This document shows, piece after piece, positions 18,114 to 27,089 of a DNA stretch of 64,000 nt. This DNA is from Bradyrhizobium sp. ISRA464 (GTDB taxonomy: Bacteria > Pseudomonadota > Alphaproteobacteria > Rhizobiales > Xanthobacteraceae). Each line of letters starts with the position of its first letter. The first letter of the stretch is position 1. The position numbers and the translations under genes were made by a program. The notes below the pieces were generated by a model. It was not told the origin of the DNA. It did not search any database and saw nothing but the letters and a program-made list of their open reading frames with translations. The stretch covers positions 5,332,001-5,396,000 of the forward strand of contig NZ_CP094526.1 of assembly GCF_029910095.1 (NCBI RefSeq), given 5' to 3'.

Positions 18114-18995
18114 TCAACGATGAAAATCGCGCCGGATCTGATCCGCGGCTTCCTCAAGCTTCGAGACAGCCCTCGCGAGCGCGATATCGGAACTGAGCAC
18201 CGGCTCCATCTCGCTCAACCGCCGCAATCCGCGCGCGGCGGCATAGGGCAGCGTGTCGTTGGCTGCTCCGACGGCCAGTTGAATCAGCCGGTTCTTGCTG
18301 GACATCCAGTTGCCATCCCTGCCCGTCTTGGAAACCCAGAGGTCGTGCAACGTCGCAGGAAAGGTCGGGTAGGGTCGGAGATCGATCCTGAGGGCGCCGG
18401 CCCAATCCGACCATTTGAATCGATGCGATCGGTGGAACGGAAGCACCGGCACCCAGGGCACCCGTAGCGCATCCGCCACGATGGCGCCGTGCATCGCCTC
18501 GGTAATGACCGTGCTCGAGGCCTGGATCATCTCGAGAACCCGATCGACCGGCCAACGCGGATCGATCAGTTCGACGTCCGCCAATTCACAGGCCCTGGGC
18601 CAGTTGCCGTTCAACAGGCTCTGCCAATGCGGGATGTAGCTGACCTTGAAGCGCTTCGGGACCTCTTTCCTCAAGTGCCGATTGACCAGCACAGCGGCGT
18701 CGGCTGCGACCAGCCGTTCGTCGAGTCCGAGCGCTTGCGCGGTCAGCGGTCCGCGCACGCAATAGACCTTCCATCGCTCGTCGAGCCGAGGTGCCGCGGT
18801 GTACTGCCCGAATCCCGACCCAAACACCACTTTCATGGCCTGCTGCGGATGATGGTCGAACAGGACCGACCCAATCGCGAGGAACAGGGTCAGATCGTCT
18901 TCATCAAAGAAGCCCGGGAAGACCTTCGGCATGAGCACATTGTTCAGATCGTCGCCGAAGTTCGGTGCGGTGCTCCGATAGAAGTAGAGTTTCAT
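18114..18995 (-). CDS. exoV: Polysaccharide pyruvyl transferase (ExoV-like)
   Basis: A protein of 293 residues. It begins MKLYFYRSTAPNFGDDLNNV, typical of ExoV-type ketal pyruvate transferases, with CVRGPLTAQALGL near residue 80 and the family hallmark TEAMHGAIVADALRVPWVPV near 165-185. These enzymes move pyruvate from phosphoenolpyruvate onto a sugar as a 4,6-ketal, giving the polymer a negative charge. Its start overlaps the stop of the neighbouring GT2 gene (ATGA), so the modified sugar may be the one that GT2 adds. It is convergent with the GH16 gene, with only 34 bases between stops. The symbol reflects family resemblance, not proven orthology. Confidence 0.85.
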   Translation of the reverse strand: MKLYFYRSTAPNFGDDLNNVLMPKVFPGFFDEDDLTLFLAIGSVLFDHHPQQAMKVVFGSGFGQYTAAPRLDERWKVYCVRGPLTAQALGLDERLVAADAAVLVNRHLRKEVPKRFKVSYIPHWQSLLNGNWPRACELADVELIDPRWPVDRVLEMIQASSTVITEAMHGAIVADALRVPWVPVLPFHRSHRFKWSDWAGALRIDLRPYPTFPATLHDLWVSKTGRDGNWMSSKNRLIQLAVGAANDTLPYAAARGLRRLSEMEPVLSSDIALARAVSKLEEAADQIRRDFHR

Positions 18996-19849
18996 GATCG
19001 CGGCTGACGCAGCATGGTCGAGTAATATTGCACGGCCCCTCCGAATAGCGGCCCCACGGCGGCGCGCTTCCTGATCTGTCTGCGGATGTCCCGCGCGATC
19101 TCCACGACGGTCGCAGGCGCATGCGCAGTCAAAAGGTGCTTGGCGTACACCGCGCCGGCGCCGATGTCGTAGTAGTGCCCGCGAACGAACGCCTCGTCGT
19201 CAAAGCGGCCGTGATCGTGAGCCACGCTTGGCTCCGGGAAATACCCGCCCGTCCAGCCGGCATATGACGCTCTGACGGCAACTTCCCATTCCTCGCCGGC
19301 AAACGGCGTGCCGGCCCCAAAGCGGCTGTCGAACATGCCGGCATCGGTCAAACACTGACGCCTGAATGCCATGTTGGACCCCTGAACGAATCCTCGCTGA
19401 ACAAAGGTGGACGAGGATAGAATCTGTGTTGTGGTGCTGGTGTTGCAGCCAAGCGGCGACTGCTGTGCGTCATACGGCAGGATTCTTCCCGAACCAAAGC
19501 CCAATCCGGGATCTTGCGCGAATACCGTTCTCCAGGCCGATGCAAAACCGCGATCAGGGTAGCAATCATCGTCGATGAAGAGGATGACTTCGCCGGAAGA
19601 CGCCGCAACTCCGGTATTTCGACCGGCCGAATTGCCCGGCTTGCTCTCCAGGATGGCGCGCCACAGAGCAGGGTTGGCCGTGCAGAACTCCTGCATGGCC
19701 GCGAAGGTGCCATCCGTCGAACCATTGTCGACGAGCACAACCTCGATAGCATCAGCGCCGTCCATCGACCGGATATGATCCAGACATTTTCCGACGGTCC
19801 TCATTCCATTTCGAGAGCACAGGACCAACGTTAGTGCAACTTCGTGCAT
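18992..19849 (-). CDS. Family 2 glycosyltransferase
   Basis: A protein of 285 residues with LTLVLCSRNGMRTVGKCL at the N-terminus, VVLVDNGSTDGT near 40 and metal motif LFIDDDCYPD near 95, then GSNMAFRRQCL and HDHGRFD. The ATG at 19849 starts directly at the GT2 fold. The frame stays open far upstream to 20929, but that part is antisense to the flippase and has no family character. An alternative ATG about 25 codons upstream cannot be excluded. It is coupled to exoV by a 4-base overlap and sits downstream of the Wzx gene. Confidence 0.85.
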   Translation of the reverse strand: MHEVALTLVLCSRNGMRTVGKCLDHIRSMDGADAIEVVLVDNGSTDGTFAAMQEFCTANPALWRAILESKPGNSAGRNTGVAASSGEVILFIDDDCYPDRGFASAWRTVFAQDPGLGFGSGRILPYDAQQSPLGCNTSTTTQILSSSTFVQRGFVQGSNMAFRRQCLTDAGMFDSRFGAGTPFAGEEWEVAVRASYAGWTGGYFPEPSVAHDHGRFDDEAFVRGHYYDIGAGAVYAKHLLTAHAPATVVEIARDIRRQIRKRAAVGPLFGGAVQYYSTMLRQPRS

Positions 19850-19953
19850 TCTATTTGCTCGGGCCTTGATCAGGTTCGAGAACCGATGACATCTGACGCA
19901 GTGAACGTCGGCCAACATTACGGTCATTGAGTCAGGTAGCGCAACCGACATGT

Positions 19954-21459
19954 TCAACCAGGCGTAGACGCCACTCCTTGATGCCGCTGCGACTTCGACC
20001 CGATCGATCCAGCGAGCAGCCTCGCGACATCCATGGTCTGATCCCTGGCGATCACCAGCATCGTCGCAAGATATGACACCGCTCCAACAGCAATGCTGAT
20101 AGTCAGCGCAACGACTGGCGGAAGCTCTGGAAGAACATGTCGTGTGGCGGCAATGACCGCGACCATGATCGCGCTGGAGCCGGCCGGACCGACGAAGACC
20201 CGTAGATAATCCGACACCGGCTCCGACAGGAGCCGCGAGGTCTTGATCACGGCAAACGGCCATCGGGCGATGGTCGCGATCAGGACGGCAGCCAGCAGCG
20301 TGGTCACGCCGAACCTCGACATCAGCACCAGGATGCCCAGCGTGACGATTCCGGCGGCAAGCTGGTAATAAAACCACCAATGCGCGTGGCCGCGGCTGTT
20401 GATGAGGCTGCCCTGAATCACACCGATGCAGGCCATCAAGCCCAGGCCGCAATACAGCCGGATCGGATCGACCGTATCGACCCAGCGCGATCCGAAAACG
20501 ACGGGGACCGCGAGATCCGCCACCATCGCAAACCCGATGAAGACCGGAAACGACAACGCCGAAGACAGAAACGTCGCAAGCAGGAACCCCTTCCTGACCC
20601 GATCGACGTTTTCCTGGATCGACGAGAACATCGGATGGGCCACCGCGCCGATCGGCGTCGCCAGGACGTTGAGGATCATTTGGAACAGGTTCCGGGAAAA
20701 GGCATAGATGCCCGCTTGATGCGGCCCCAGGTAGAGTCCGACGATCGCCGGATCCGCTTGCGTCGTCAGCGCCTGCATCGCGCGTGTTCCCGACGAAAAC
20801 GCGCCGTAACGCGCGAGCGATTTGAGCGCATCCAAGCTGATCCGGAATTTCGGCCGCCACCCTGCTCCCCACATCGCGGCCACCGTCGCGGTGACGGATG
20901 AGGACAGTTGCGCGATGAGGAGTGCCCAAACACCGTAGCCGGCCACGAGAAGGAGCACGGTCAGTGCAGCCGACACCACCGTGGCGAGCAATGTCCGACC
21001 GGCAATCAGTTCAAAGGACATTCTTCGCGTAATGATGGCCTGCGGAACGATGCCGGCGGCATCCGCGAACAATCTGAGCCCGGCGACGGGCAGCAGCACG
21101 GCTACCCACTCCGAGCCGAGCATTCGACTGAACGGTCCACTGCAGATCGCAAGCACGGCGTACGCGACGAGCGCGCAGATCGACGCCGCCCAGAACGTCG
21201 AGTCGAGATGAATATCGTCCACCGACGACCTCTGAACGATCGCCTCGGCAAAACCGGAAGGCAACAACACCGCGAGCAACGCAACGAGACTGCCCGCAAG
21301 GGCGACAACGCCAAACTCGGCGGGACCGAGATAGCGCGACGTCACCAGGAAAACGAGGAAGCCGGCAAGCGACGGTATGACCGAATTGACGCTCGACCAG
21401 AACACGCCTCGGATCGCGCGAACGGCGTGTGTACGGTTGCCAGGCTCAGTGCCTACCAT
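19954..21459 (-). CDS. Wzx-type oligosaccharide flippase
   Basis: A membrane protein of 501 residues with 12-14 hydrophobic helices, belonging to the MOP/polysaccharide transporter superfamily. The opening, AIRGVFWSSVNSVIPSLAGFL, and TSRYLGPAEFGVVALA match the usual first two helices of Wzx and ExoT-like flippases. RYGAFSSGTRAMQALTTQADPAIVG is the mid-protein signature of this group. It should move the completed undecaprenyl-linked repeat unit to the periplasmic face, where the Wzy protein (29229-30509) can polymerise it. It lies upstream of the GT2-exoV pair on the same strand, 104 bases away. Confidence 0.9.
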   Translation of the reverse strand: MVGTEPGNRTHAVRAIRGVFWSSVNSVIPSLAGFLVFLVTSRYLGPAEFGVVALAGSLVALLAVLLPSGFAEAIVQRSSVDDIHLDSTFWAASICALVAYAVLAICSGPFSRMLGSEWVAVLLPVAGLRLFADAAGIVPQAIITRRMSFELIAGRTLLATVVSAALTVLLLVAGYGVWALLIAQLSSSVTATVAAMWGAGWRPKFRISLDALKSLARYGAFSSGTRAMQALTTQADPAIVGLYLGPHQAGIYAFSRNLFQMILNVLATPIGAVAHPMFSSIQENVDRVRKGFLLATFLSSALSFPVFIGFAMVADLAVPVVFGSRWVDTVDPIRLYCGLGLMACIGVIQGSLINSRGHAHWWFYYQLAAGIVTLGILVLMSRFGVTTLLAAVLIATIARWPFAVIKTSRLLSEPVSDYLRVFVGPAGSSAIMVAVIAATRHVLPELPPVVALTISIAVGAVSYLATMLVIARDQTMDVARLLAGSIGSKSQRHQGVASTPG

Positions 21460-21894
21460 TTGCAGTGTTCTTCCCAGCCCGTGATGTTGCCGACGCCATA
21501 AGCGTCGGAAACAGTGAATGTATGGAACCGTGCAAAGACCGACCCGCGCACAGCCTGTTGTCCTCCAGGCAGTCTCTGACGTTCATGCAACCCAATTTGC
21601 ATCAGATGGTCCCGCAAAGAAGATCAGTCGAAGATGCGCCCGGCGCGGGCCGCGTCACCCGTCCATCGCCAATCCGTCGAGGAAACCACTGGCAAGCTAC
21701 CAGCCCTGCACGTGCAAGAGGCACGCCGGGCTCTTCGCGATTTCGGTACGGATCACATATCAGCTCTCAACCAGCTCCGAAATGCGACCAAATTGTAGCC
21801 AAGCACGCCGCACGCGCCATGATCTGCTTCCGGCAAATCATGGCCGCACCAGGGTTTCCCGACCATCAAATGCAAGCAATGCGACGGGAACGTG
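21460..21894. other. Intergenic region upstream of the flippase gene
   Basis: No supported gene in 435 bases. At 21706-21724 the sequence CTGCACGTGCAAGAGGCAC is matched in 18 of 19 positions by 24383-24401, in another upstream region of this locus. The segment contains a TGCACGTGCA palindrome and could be a shared regulatory site for the flippase operon. Confidence 0.35.
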
Positions 21895-22800
21895 TCACAT
21901 ACGCGCGTTGCGTTGCCGGATCATGACTGCAAGTTGATCGGAGACGGCGGCGTCGGTGACCTTGCGACAAAACAACAGTTCGCCGGAGCCGTAGATGCCA
22001 TCGATCCTCATGCGCGGATTGGCGCGGAACATCGCGATGTGGCGCTCGCCGATCTCCGACGGGTTTGCTCCGCCCCCGCTCCAGTCCGAATAGGTGATGC
22101 TGCGCCGCATGTTCGAACGAAACGGCGAGTTCGCAAGGATGGTCTGAAACACCATCTCATCGGGCACATGGGTGTTCTCATAGAACTTCATGAACTTCGG
22201 ATGATCGGCAGCGAATTTCTGGATGTAGATGCACGCGCCGCGAGTCAGCGCCCACCACTGGTTGCCGGCGTGAGGGACGAGCTCGCCGAACCACTTCTTG
22301 TAGTCGCGCGCCATCGGCACCAAGCCGAGCCCCCCGAGCAGCCTACGGCCCTTGCCGACGCACCAGCCAACCGGTCCGGGACGGCCCTTGTAGTGTGTCA
22401 GGCGCGACAGCGGTTTTGCAGCAGCCTCGGACGGCATCGCCACCGAATCGATGAATTCAAGGCCGTTGTTTTCACGAAAGAAATCCTCAATTTCGGCCGC
22501 CGAGCGGAGCGGATAATCCGTCCCGCTGATCAAGACCAGATAATCGTGGCGGCGCGGCGACACCAACGCCTCCTCCATGAGCACAAGGGCCGCCCGGATC
22601 AACGAATAGTCGCCCCAATGAATAGGAATTCGGTTCGTCGTGAAATGTGCGCGGAAACCGACCGCCCGGCGGAACGGATCGATGTCCGCATGGGCATCGA
22701 TATGCACAAACATCTCCGTGGACGGTGACTGGAGCTCACAAACCAGCCGAGCAAGCTGCTCCGGCCGTGTGTGGGCAAGGATGAGATAAGCGACATTCAT
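21895..22800 (-). CDS. GT14-like (core-2/I-branching type) glycosyltransferase
   Basis: A protein of 301 residues. The beginning, MNVAYLILAHTRPEQLARLV, with FVHIDAH, IHWGDYSLIRAAL and LVLISGTDYPLRS, is diagnostic of the core-2/I-branching beta-1,6-N-acetylglucosaminyltransferase family (GT14), as are GNQWWALTR near 180 and HVPDEMVFQTIL near 210. Bacterial members add GlcNAc or xylose branches to capsules and EPS. The start codon at 22800-22798 lies inside a perfect 19-bp tandem duplication, so the ribosome site and ATG are duplicated out of frame. The nearest upstream gene is 347 bases away. Confidence 0.85.
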   Translation of the reverse strand: MNVAYLILAHTRPEQLARLVCELQSPSTEMFVHIDAHADIDPFRRAVGFRAHFTTNRIPIHWGDYSLIRAALVLMEEALVSPRRHDYLVLISGTDYPLRSAAEIEDFFRENNGLEFIDSVAMPSEAAAKPLSRLTHYKGRPGPVGWCVGKGRRLLGGLGLVPMARDYKKWFGELVPHAGNQWWALTRGACIYIQKFAADHPKFMKFYENTHVPDEMVFQTILANSPFRSNMRRSITYSDWSGGGANPSEIGERHIAMFRANPRMRIDGIYGSGELLFCRKVTDAAVSDQLAVMIRQRNARM

Positions 22801-22835
22801 CTCTTGATCGTCCCGACATCTCTTGATCGTCCCGA
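22798..22835. repeat. Perfect 19-bp tandem duplication over a start codon
   Basis: CATCTCTTGATCGTCCCGA occurs twice without mismatch at 22798-22816 and 22817-22835. The first copy contains the GT14 start codon (read on the minus strand), so the second presents an extra ATG 19 bases upstream in another frame. Such repeats can expand or contract by slippage. Confidence 0.85.
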
Positions 22836-23146
22836 TATGGTCATGCGCTTGCGCTGAGGCGCGCCGGGTTCAGTGACAAAATCAGAATGCTGGTGGGCCA
22901 AGCCCGCAAAATCGTTATGAGAGTTGCGAGTTCCGCGACCTAGTTCCGCAATAGAGATTCAAGCGAAGCCACACTCAACACCACCACATCCATGAGGATC
23001 CCGCAGCCCGCATAACGACCGCTGATTGCAGAGCGCCTCTGCACCACGCGCATGCATGACGTGGTCAGTTCGGCAAGAAAACAGTTCGGCAAGAGAAGAA
23101 GACTCCGTAACGGCTTGTTCAAGAAGTAGACAAGGTTGTTCGCGTA
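22836..23146. other. Intergenic region with a 16-bp tandem repeat
   Basis: No gene is supported. At 23066-23081 and 23082-23097 the unit CAGTTCGGCAAGAAAA is repeated with one mismatch (A to G). The region lies upstream of the GT14 gene and downstream of the acyltransferase gene. Confidence 0.4.
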
Positions 23147-24280
23147 CTACTCACCCGCCGGCTGGACCATGGAGACCGACGAGCCTGCCTCCTGCAATCG
23201 CCGGCCTGTTCGCACACGCTCGACCGCGAAGACTGAAAGAAACTGCCCACGCAGCCACCGCGTCATCGGACGCTCGACCTTGAAGTAGACCACAAATCCC
23301 ACCAGCAGCGAGACCGTCGCGGCAAGAATTGCGAATGACGCAAACTGCAGCGGGCCTTCCAATGGCAGCCGAAGAAACAAGCGGCGAAATACGAAGAGCG
23401 TCAACGCGTGCGTCAGATAGATCGAATAGCTCGCATCCCCAAGCAGTCGCAGCCAACCCATGTCGGGTATCTTGAATGATCGTTCAGCCGCAACCGCACC
23501 GACCATGATCGATGCTGCGCACAATCCGTTCAACAGGAACAAATGCGGAAGCTGCAAGGCATGCACCGCGAACAGCGCCACAAACCCTATCGGCAAGAGC
23601 AGCCAGAGGTTGGGGATCTTCCCGTTCAGGAACAACCATCCCAACACAATGCCGCCCGCGAACTCCAGCATCAGGGGGTGCGTATACATCAAGAGCGGGT
23701 GCGTGTAGGTGTGAAAGATCGATTCATCGGTCGAGACAAAGAGCCCCAACGCAACGAGCAGCGAGATCAGGCAAAGCGAGATCAGCAGCGGTTTGCGAAA
23801 CAACAGGCCGATCGCAAAGATCAGGTAGAAGAACATTTCGAAATAAAGCGTCCAGCCTGGATTCAGCACCGGCCAGATCGTGCTGGGAAAGATCGAGCTG
23901 TGGTGCGGAACGAACATCGCGGAAAGCATCACGTCGTTCACGAGCGGGAGGCCGGGCTTGGCCCCTCCGGACAGCAAGAGCAGGCTCGCCGCACACAACG
24001 TCAGGATCCAGTACAGAGGCGCAACCCGAATGAGCCGCAATCCGGCGAAAACTGCAGGCGATTCAACCCGCGACGAAACGTACATCACCACACCGCTGAT
24101 GATGAAAAAGATATCGACTCCAGCCTCGCCCATCGCGAATTTCTCGAGCGGGTTGTACAGATTCGGCCAGGGATTCCTGATGTGGTGCAGGACCACCATC
24201 ACGGACGCGACGCCGCGCAGATACTGAATGGTCAAGAGCTGCTTAGAGGATTTTTGATCCAGCGCCGTTCCAGGTGTCAT
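23147..24280 (-). CDS. Acyltransferase 3 family membrane protein (ExoZ-like)
   Basis: A protein of 377 residues with about ten hydrophobic helices. The N-terminal signature LLTIQYLRGVASVMVVLHH carries the catalytic histidine of the acyltransferase 3 family, and GEAGVDIFFIISGVVMY with RLIRVAPLYWILTL follows as expected. WPVLNPGWTLYFEMFFYLIF and LLGDASYSIYLTHAL are further hallmarks. ExoZ in succinoglycan synthesis acetylates a glucose residue from cytoplasmic acetyl-CoA, and a similar O-acetylation of the EPS is inferred. A second member of the family lies at 30822-31829, so two positions or two acyl groups are possible. Confidence 0.88.
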   Translation of the reverse strand: MTPGTALDQKSSKQLLTIQYLRGVASVMVVLHHIRNPWPNLYNPLEKFAMGEAGVDIFFIISGVVMYVSSRVESPAVFAGLRLIRVAPLYWILTLCAASLLLLSGGAKPGLPLVNDVMLSAMFVPHHSSIFPSTIWPVLNPGWTLYFEMFFYLIFAIGLLFRKPLLISLCLISLLVALGLFVSTDESIFHTYTHPLLMYTHPLMLEFAGGIVLGWLFLNGKIPNLWLLLPIGFVALFAVHALQLPHLFLLNGLCAASIMVGAVAAERSFKIPDMGWLRLLGDASYSIYLTHALTLFVFRRLFLRLPLEGPLQFASFAILAATVSLLVGFVVYFKVERPMTRWLRGQFLSVFAVERVRTGRRLQEAGSSVSMVQPAGE

Positions 24281-24551
24281 CAGCCGTCACATCAAGAAGA
24301 GAGAAATTACGCTGAACCGATCAGCAGATAGCGGATTGTTCCGAAAGAGAGTTAGGGCGCGTTACGGTCGCATAACGAGCTGCTGCACATGCAAGAGGCA
24401 CCGCGCTTCACAGCTTTGCCACAAACCTCTCGCTGAGAGTTCATGCGAACTTGGTGCTATGCATCTGCCGGGCCAGAGGGGCATGCTATCCTGGCCGAGC
24501 CATCGCGCGATGCGCAGCATCAGAGCCCACGACGTCCATGCGAGACAATTC

Positions 24552-25358
24552 ATGCTGACCTTCATCATACCAGTGCGCCATCCGGCAAATTCCAAGAACT
24601 GGGACGCTCTCAAAGCGCGGCTGGCACAAACCATAACATCGATCTCGGGTCAGAATAGTGACCGCTGGCAAGCCATCATTGTGGCGAATAACGGTGCGGA
24701 CCTGCCTGCCCTGCCGAAAGGCTTTTCAGTCGAACGCGTCGATTTTGCGCCAAACCCGAAGCATGAACGTGGTGCCGCAGACGATGTCGAGGTCTTCCGC
24801 GATTTCTTCCGCATCGATAAGGGACGCCGCGTGCGCGCAGGAATGCTGGCCGCGCAGAATGCTAGCTTCTTTATGATTGTCGACGATGACGATTTCGTCA
24901 GTTCCCGGCTCGCCGACTACGTCGCCCGGCATCCCGACGAGAATGGCTGGTATATCGACCGCGGCTACATGTGGAGTGAGGGCAACCTGTTGCTCGGAGC
25001 CATTTCAAAGTTCTTCATGCTTTGCGGCACCTCTCATATCATCAACGCCCGGCTGTATGATTTGGAGAGGCTCAAAGGAAACGATGCGAACGACTACCTG
25101 AAGCGCATGCTTGGCAGCCATATCGCCGTTGCCCAAGAGTTGGCCGCAGCGGGAACCCCGCTCAAGGTGCTCCCATTCTTCGGCGCGATCTATCGGGTCG
25201 GACATCCGGGAGCCCACAGCAATTCCGCCGGGCTGCTCGCCACCTTCTTCAAGAAAGCAACGCTGGCCAATCCGCTCCGCTTCATCAGGACCGCACTATC
25301 GCTCAGACTCCTGACACCGAAGCTGCGGCGCGAGTTCTTCGGAGCCGAGCGGGCATAA
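24552..25358 (+). CDS. Family 2-like glycosyltransferase
   Basis: A protein of 268 residues. It begins MLTFIIPVRHPANSKNWDAL and contains WQAIIVANNGAD and the metal-binding MIVDDDDFVSSRLADYV, which together place it in the GT2 superfamily, though it is more divergent than its neighbours (no canonical DDGS). The C-terminal half has GHPGAHSNSAG and basic helices that may lie on the membrane. The ATG at 24552 starts the fold; the frame is open another 72 codons upstream but with no family similarity. It is transcribed away from the acyltransferase gene and is a single-gene unit. Confidence 0.75.
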   Translation: MLTFIIPVRHPANSKNWDALKARLAQTITSISGQNSDRWQAIIVANNGADLPALPKGFSVERVDFAPNPKHERGAADDVEVFRDFFRIDKGRRVRAGMLAAQNASFFMIVDDDDFVSSRLADYVARHPDENGWYIDRGYMWSEGNLLLGAISKFFMLCGTSHIINARLYDLERLKGNDANDYLKRMLGSHIAVAQELAAAGTPLKVLPFFGAIYRVGHPGAHSNSAGLLATFFKKATLANPLRFIRTALSLRLLTPKLRREFFGAERA

Positions 25359-25422
25359 CGAACGCGCCACGCCACCGTATGTCGGTTGGCATGAACGACG
25401 ACAGCACCGTCAGCCCGCAGCA

Positions 25423-26802
25423 TCAATGCGATTGTGACTGCGGCGCCTGCACATCCAGGTTTAATAGCTTGCACACCGTCGCCTTTGGGGGCTGGACGAC
25501 CTCCGTGCTGCATGTCACAGGACTCGACAACGTCTGCTTTGTTCCGTTGCCGTTGTTCACCTCTGAGGCCAGCCGGCCAAACAGAATATAGTTTCCGGGG
25601 CGCCCCACGGCGGGCAGCGAGGCCATCGCAGTGATCGAGCCGTCGGCCGGCTTCTTGCCGGGTTCGACCTGCAGTTTGGTATTGGCTGACGACACGATGG
25701 CTCCGGTCGCCTTGTCGTAAACAGTCAGCTGAAGCGTCCGGTTGGACGGATAATCGGCCGGGACTTTCAGGGGAATTTCGACGTTGAGCTTGTCGCTGGT
25801 GCTCAGCGCCAGGACGCCCGCGTTGGGCTGCTTGCCCGCGACCACCTTGCTGACAGGCAGGAACGCCGGTTTCGCCATGTCGTTAAGCGGCGCAGAATAG
25901 CCGAATTGCTTCGGATCCGGCGTCAATTGGCTCGGCCCGCATTGCCGGCCGCCGCGTTCGGAGGTCGTGTACTGACACACGCGCACATAATCGATCTTGA
26001 AGGTCTGCGGAAACGCGGCCTCGTCAATGCCGTGCCGCCCAGCCCATTTGCTGCCGCCGACGGCAAAGTTGAGATCGACATGCGCGGGCGGTCCAAGCTT
26101 TCCGTCGCTGCGCAGCCATTGGTAGTTACGCGTGTAGATCAGCTTGCCATCCCAGAACAGCGAGATCTTGTCGGGCGCCCACACGAAGCCGGCGGTGTGC
26201 CACCCCTGATTGAGATCCTCGCTTCCATACATGTTCTGGAATTTGAGCTCGAACGAGCGGTCGACATGGGTGTATTGCTTCGGATCGAAGGGCGCCACCA
26301 CATTCGAGTGCAGCGAGTTCGCCTTGTCCTCGACGCCATTGATGACAAACTCGAAGATGTCGATCTCCGGCGGATGCCAGGTCTTGCCGTCGATATCGTA
26401 GTCGGCCTCGAGCCAGAACGCCGGCCAGACTCCCTTGGCGTTGGGCAGGAACACGCGCGCTTCATAATACCCGTAGTAGAACGTTCGATGACTGCGGATC
26501 ATCGCGGATTCGTACAGGTTGGGCGATCCCGGCATCTTCTTTGCAATCAGATTTAGAACGCCGTCCGCCACGACGTGGCCGTCGCGATAGCGTTGGTTCT
26601 CGTCGTTGAAGTGGTCCATCGTCTCATTCGAATAAAGATAACGCGTGGCCCATTTGGTGCGATCGAGCTTGTCGCCGTTGAACTCGTCCGAAAACACCAG
26701 TTCCCATCCTGCCGACCGCGCCGGCGTCGACGTTGCTGTCAGCGCCGCAGTCAACAACAGCAGTATCGGGAGAACGCGCTTAGCAATCTCGGTGAGGTTC
26801 AT
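25423..26802 (-). CDS. Sec-exported GH16 glycanase (ExoK-like)
   Basis: A protein of 459 residues. A Sec signal peptide covers about residues 1-30 (VLPILLLLTAALTATSTPARSAG). The GH16 domain spans about 32-290, with ELVFSDEFNGDKLDRTKW, WPAFWLEADY and the catalytic motif EIDIFE near 145-150. The C-terminal 150 residues form an extra beta-rich domain with VEIPLKVPADYPSNRTLQL and no known family. ExoK of S. meliloti is a similar but shorter secreted endoglycanase that sets EPS chain length. It is divergent from the GT25 gene and shares a 233-base or longer upstream region with it. Confidence 0.88.
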   Translation of the reverse strand: MNLTEIAKRVLPILLLLTAALTATSTPARSAGWELVFSDEFNGDKLDRTKWATRYLYSNETMDHFNDENQRYRDGHVVADGVLNLIAKKMPGSPNLYESAMIRSHRTFYYGYYEARVFLPNAKGVWPAFWLEADYDIDGKTWHPPEIDIFEFVINGVEDKANSLHSNVVAPFDPKQYTHVDRSFELKFQNMYGSEDLNQGWHTAGFVWAPDKISLFWDGKLIYTRNYQWLRSDGKLGPPAHVDLNFAVGGSKWAGRHGIDEAAFPQTFKIDYVRVCQYTTSERGGRQCGPSQLTPDPKQFGYSAPLNDMAKPAFLPVSKVVAGKQPNAGVLALSTSDKLNVEIPLKVPADYPSNRTLQLTVYDKATGAIVSSANTKLQVEPGKKPADGSITAMASLPAVGRPGNYILFGRLASEVNNGNGTKQTLSSPVTCSTEVVQPPKATVCKLLNLDVQAPQSQSH

Positions 26803-27089
26803 TCAGCGAGCCTTCTGACTGATCGTGTGCGATTTCGATGACAAGGCTCACGTCTTGATCGACGAGCGACGGTCAAGTTGACAGCCTTGCGCCGGTAAGA
26901 CAGGTTAGCCTCGCACTCCAACGATCGACCATTCACATCGACGAATTGGACGAAGACGTGGCCTCGGATAAAATACATCAAGCTTGTCGATGATGTGATC
27001 GGGCTGCCGAATTTATGTCCGGAGCATGACGAAATTTGCGGCAGCATCACTCGTGCTGTGCAAGCGGTAAAATCAAACGTGAGAGCATC

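Noticed and set aside
19850..20929. Upstream extension of the GT2 frame at 18992
   Set aside because: Lies opposite or inside the Wzx gene in another frame, has no domain similarity, and the GT2 fold starts at 19849.
21429..21926. 165-codon plus-strand frame between wzx and the GT14 gene
   Set aside because: No ribosome site, no domain, irregular composition; treated as noncoding.
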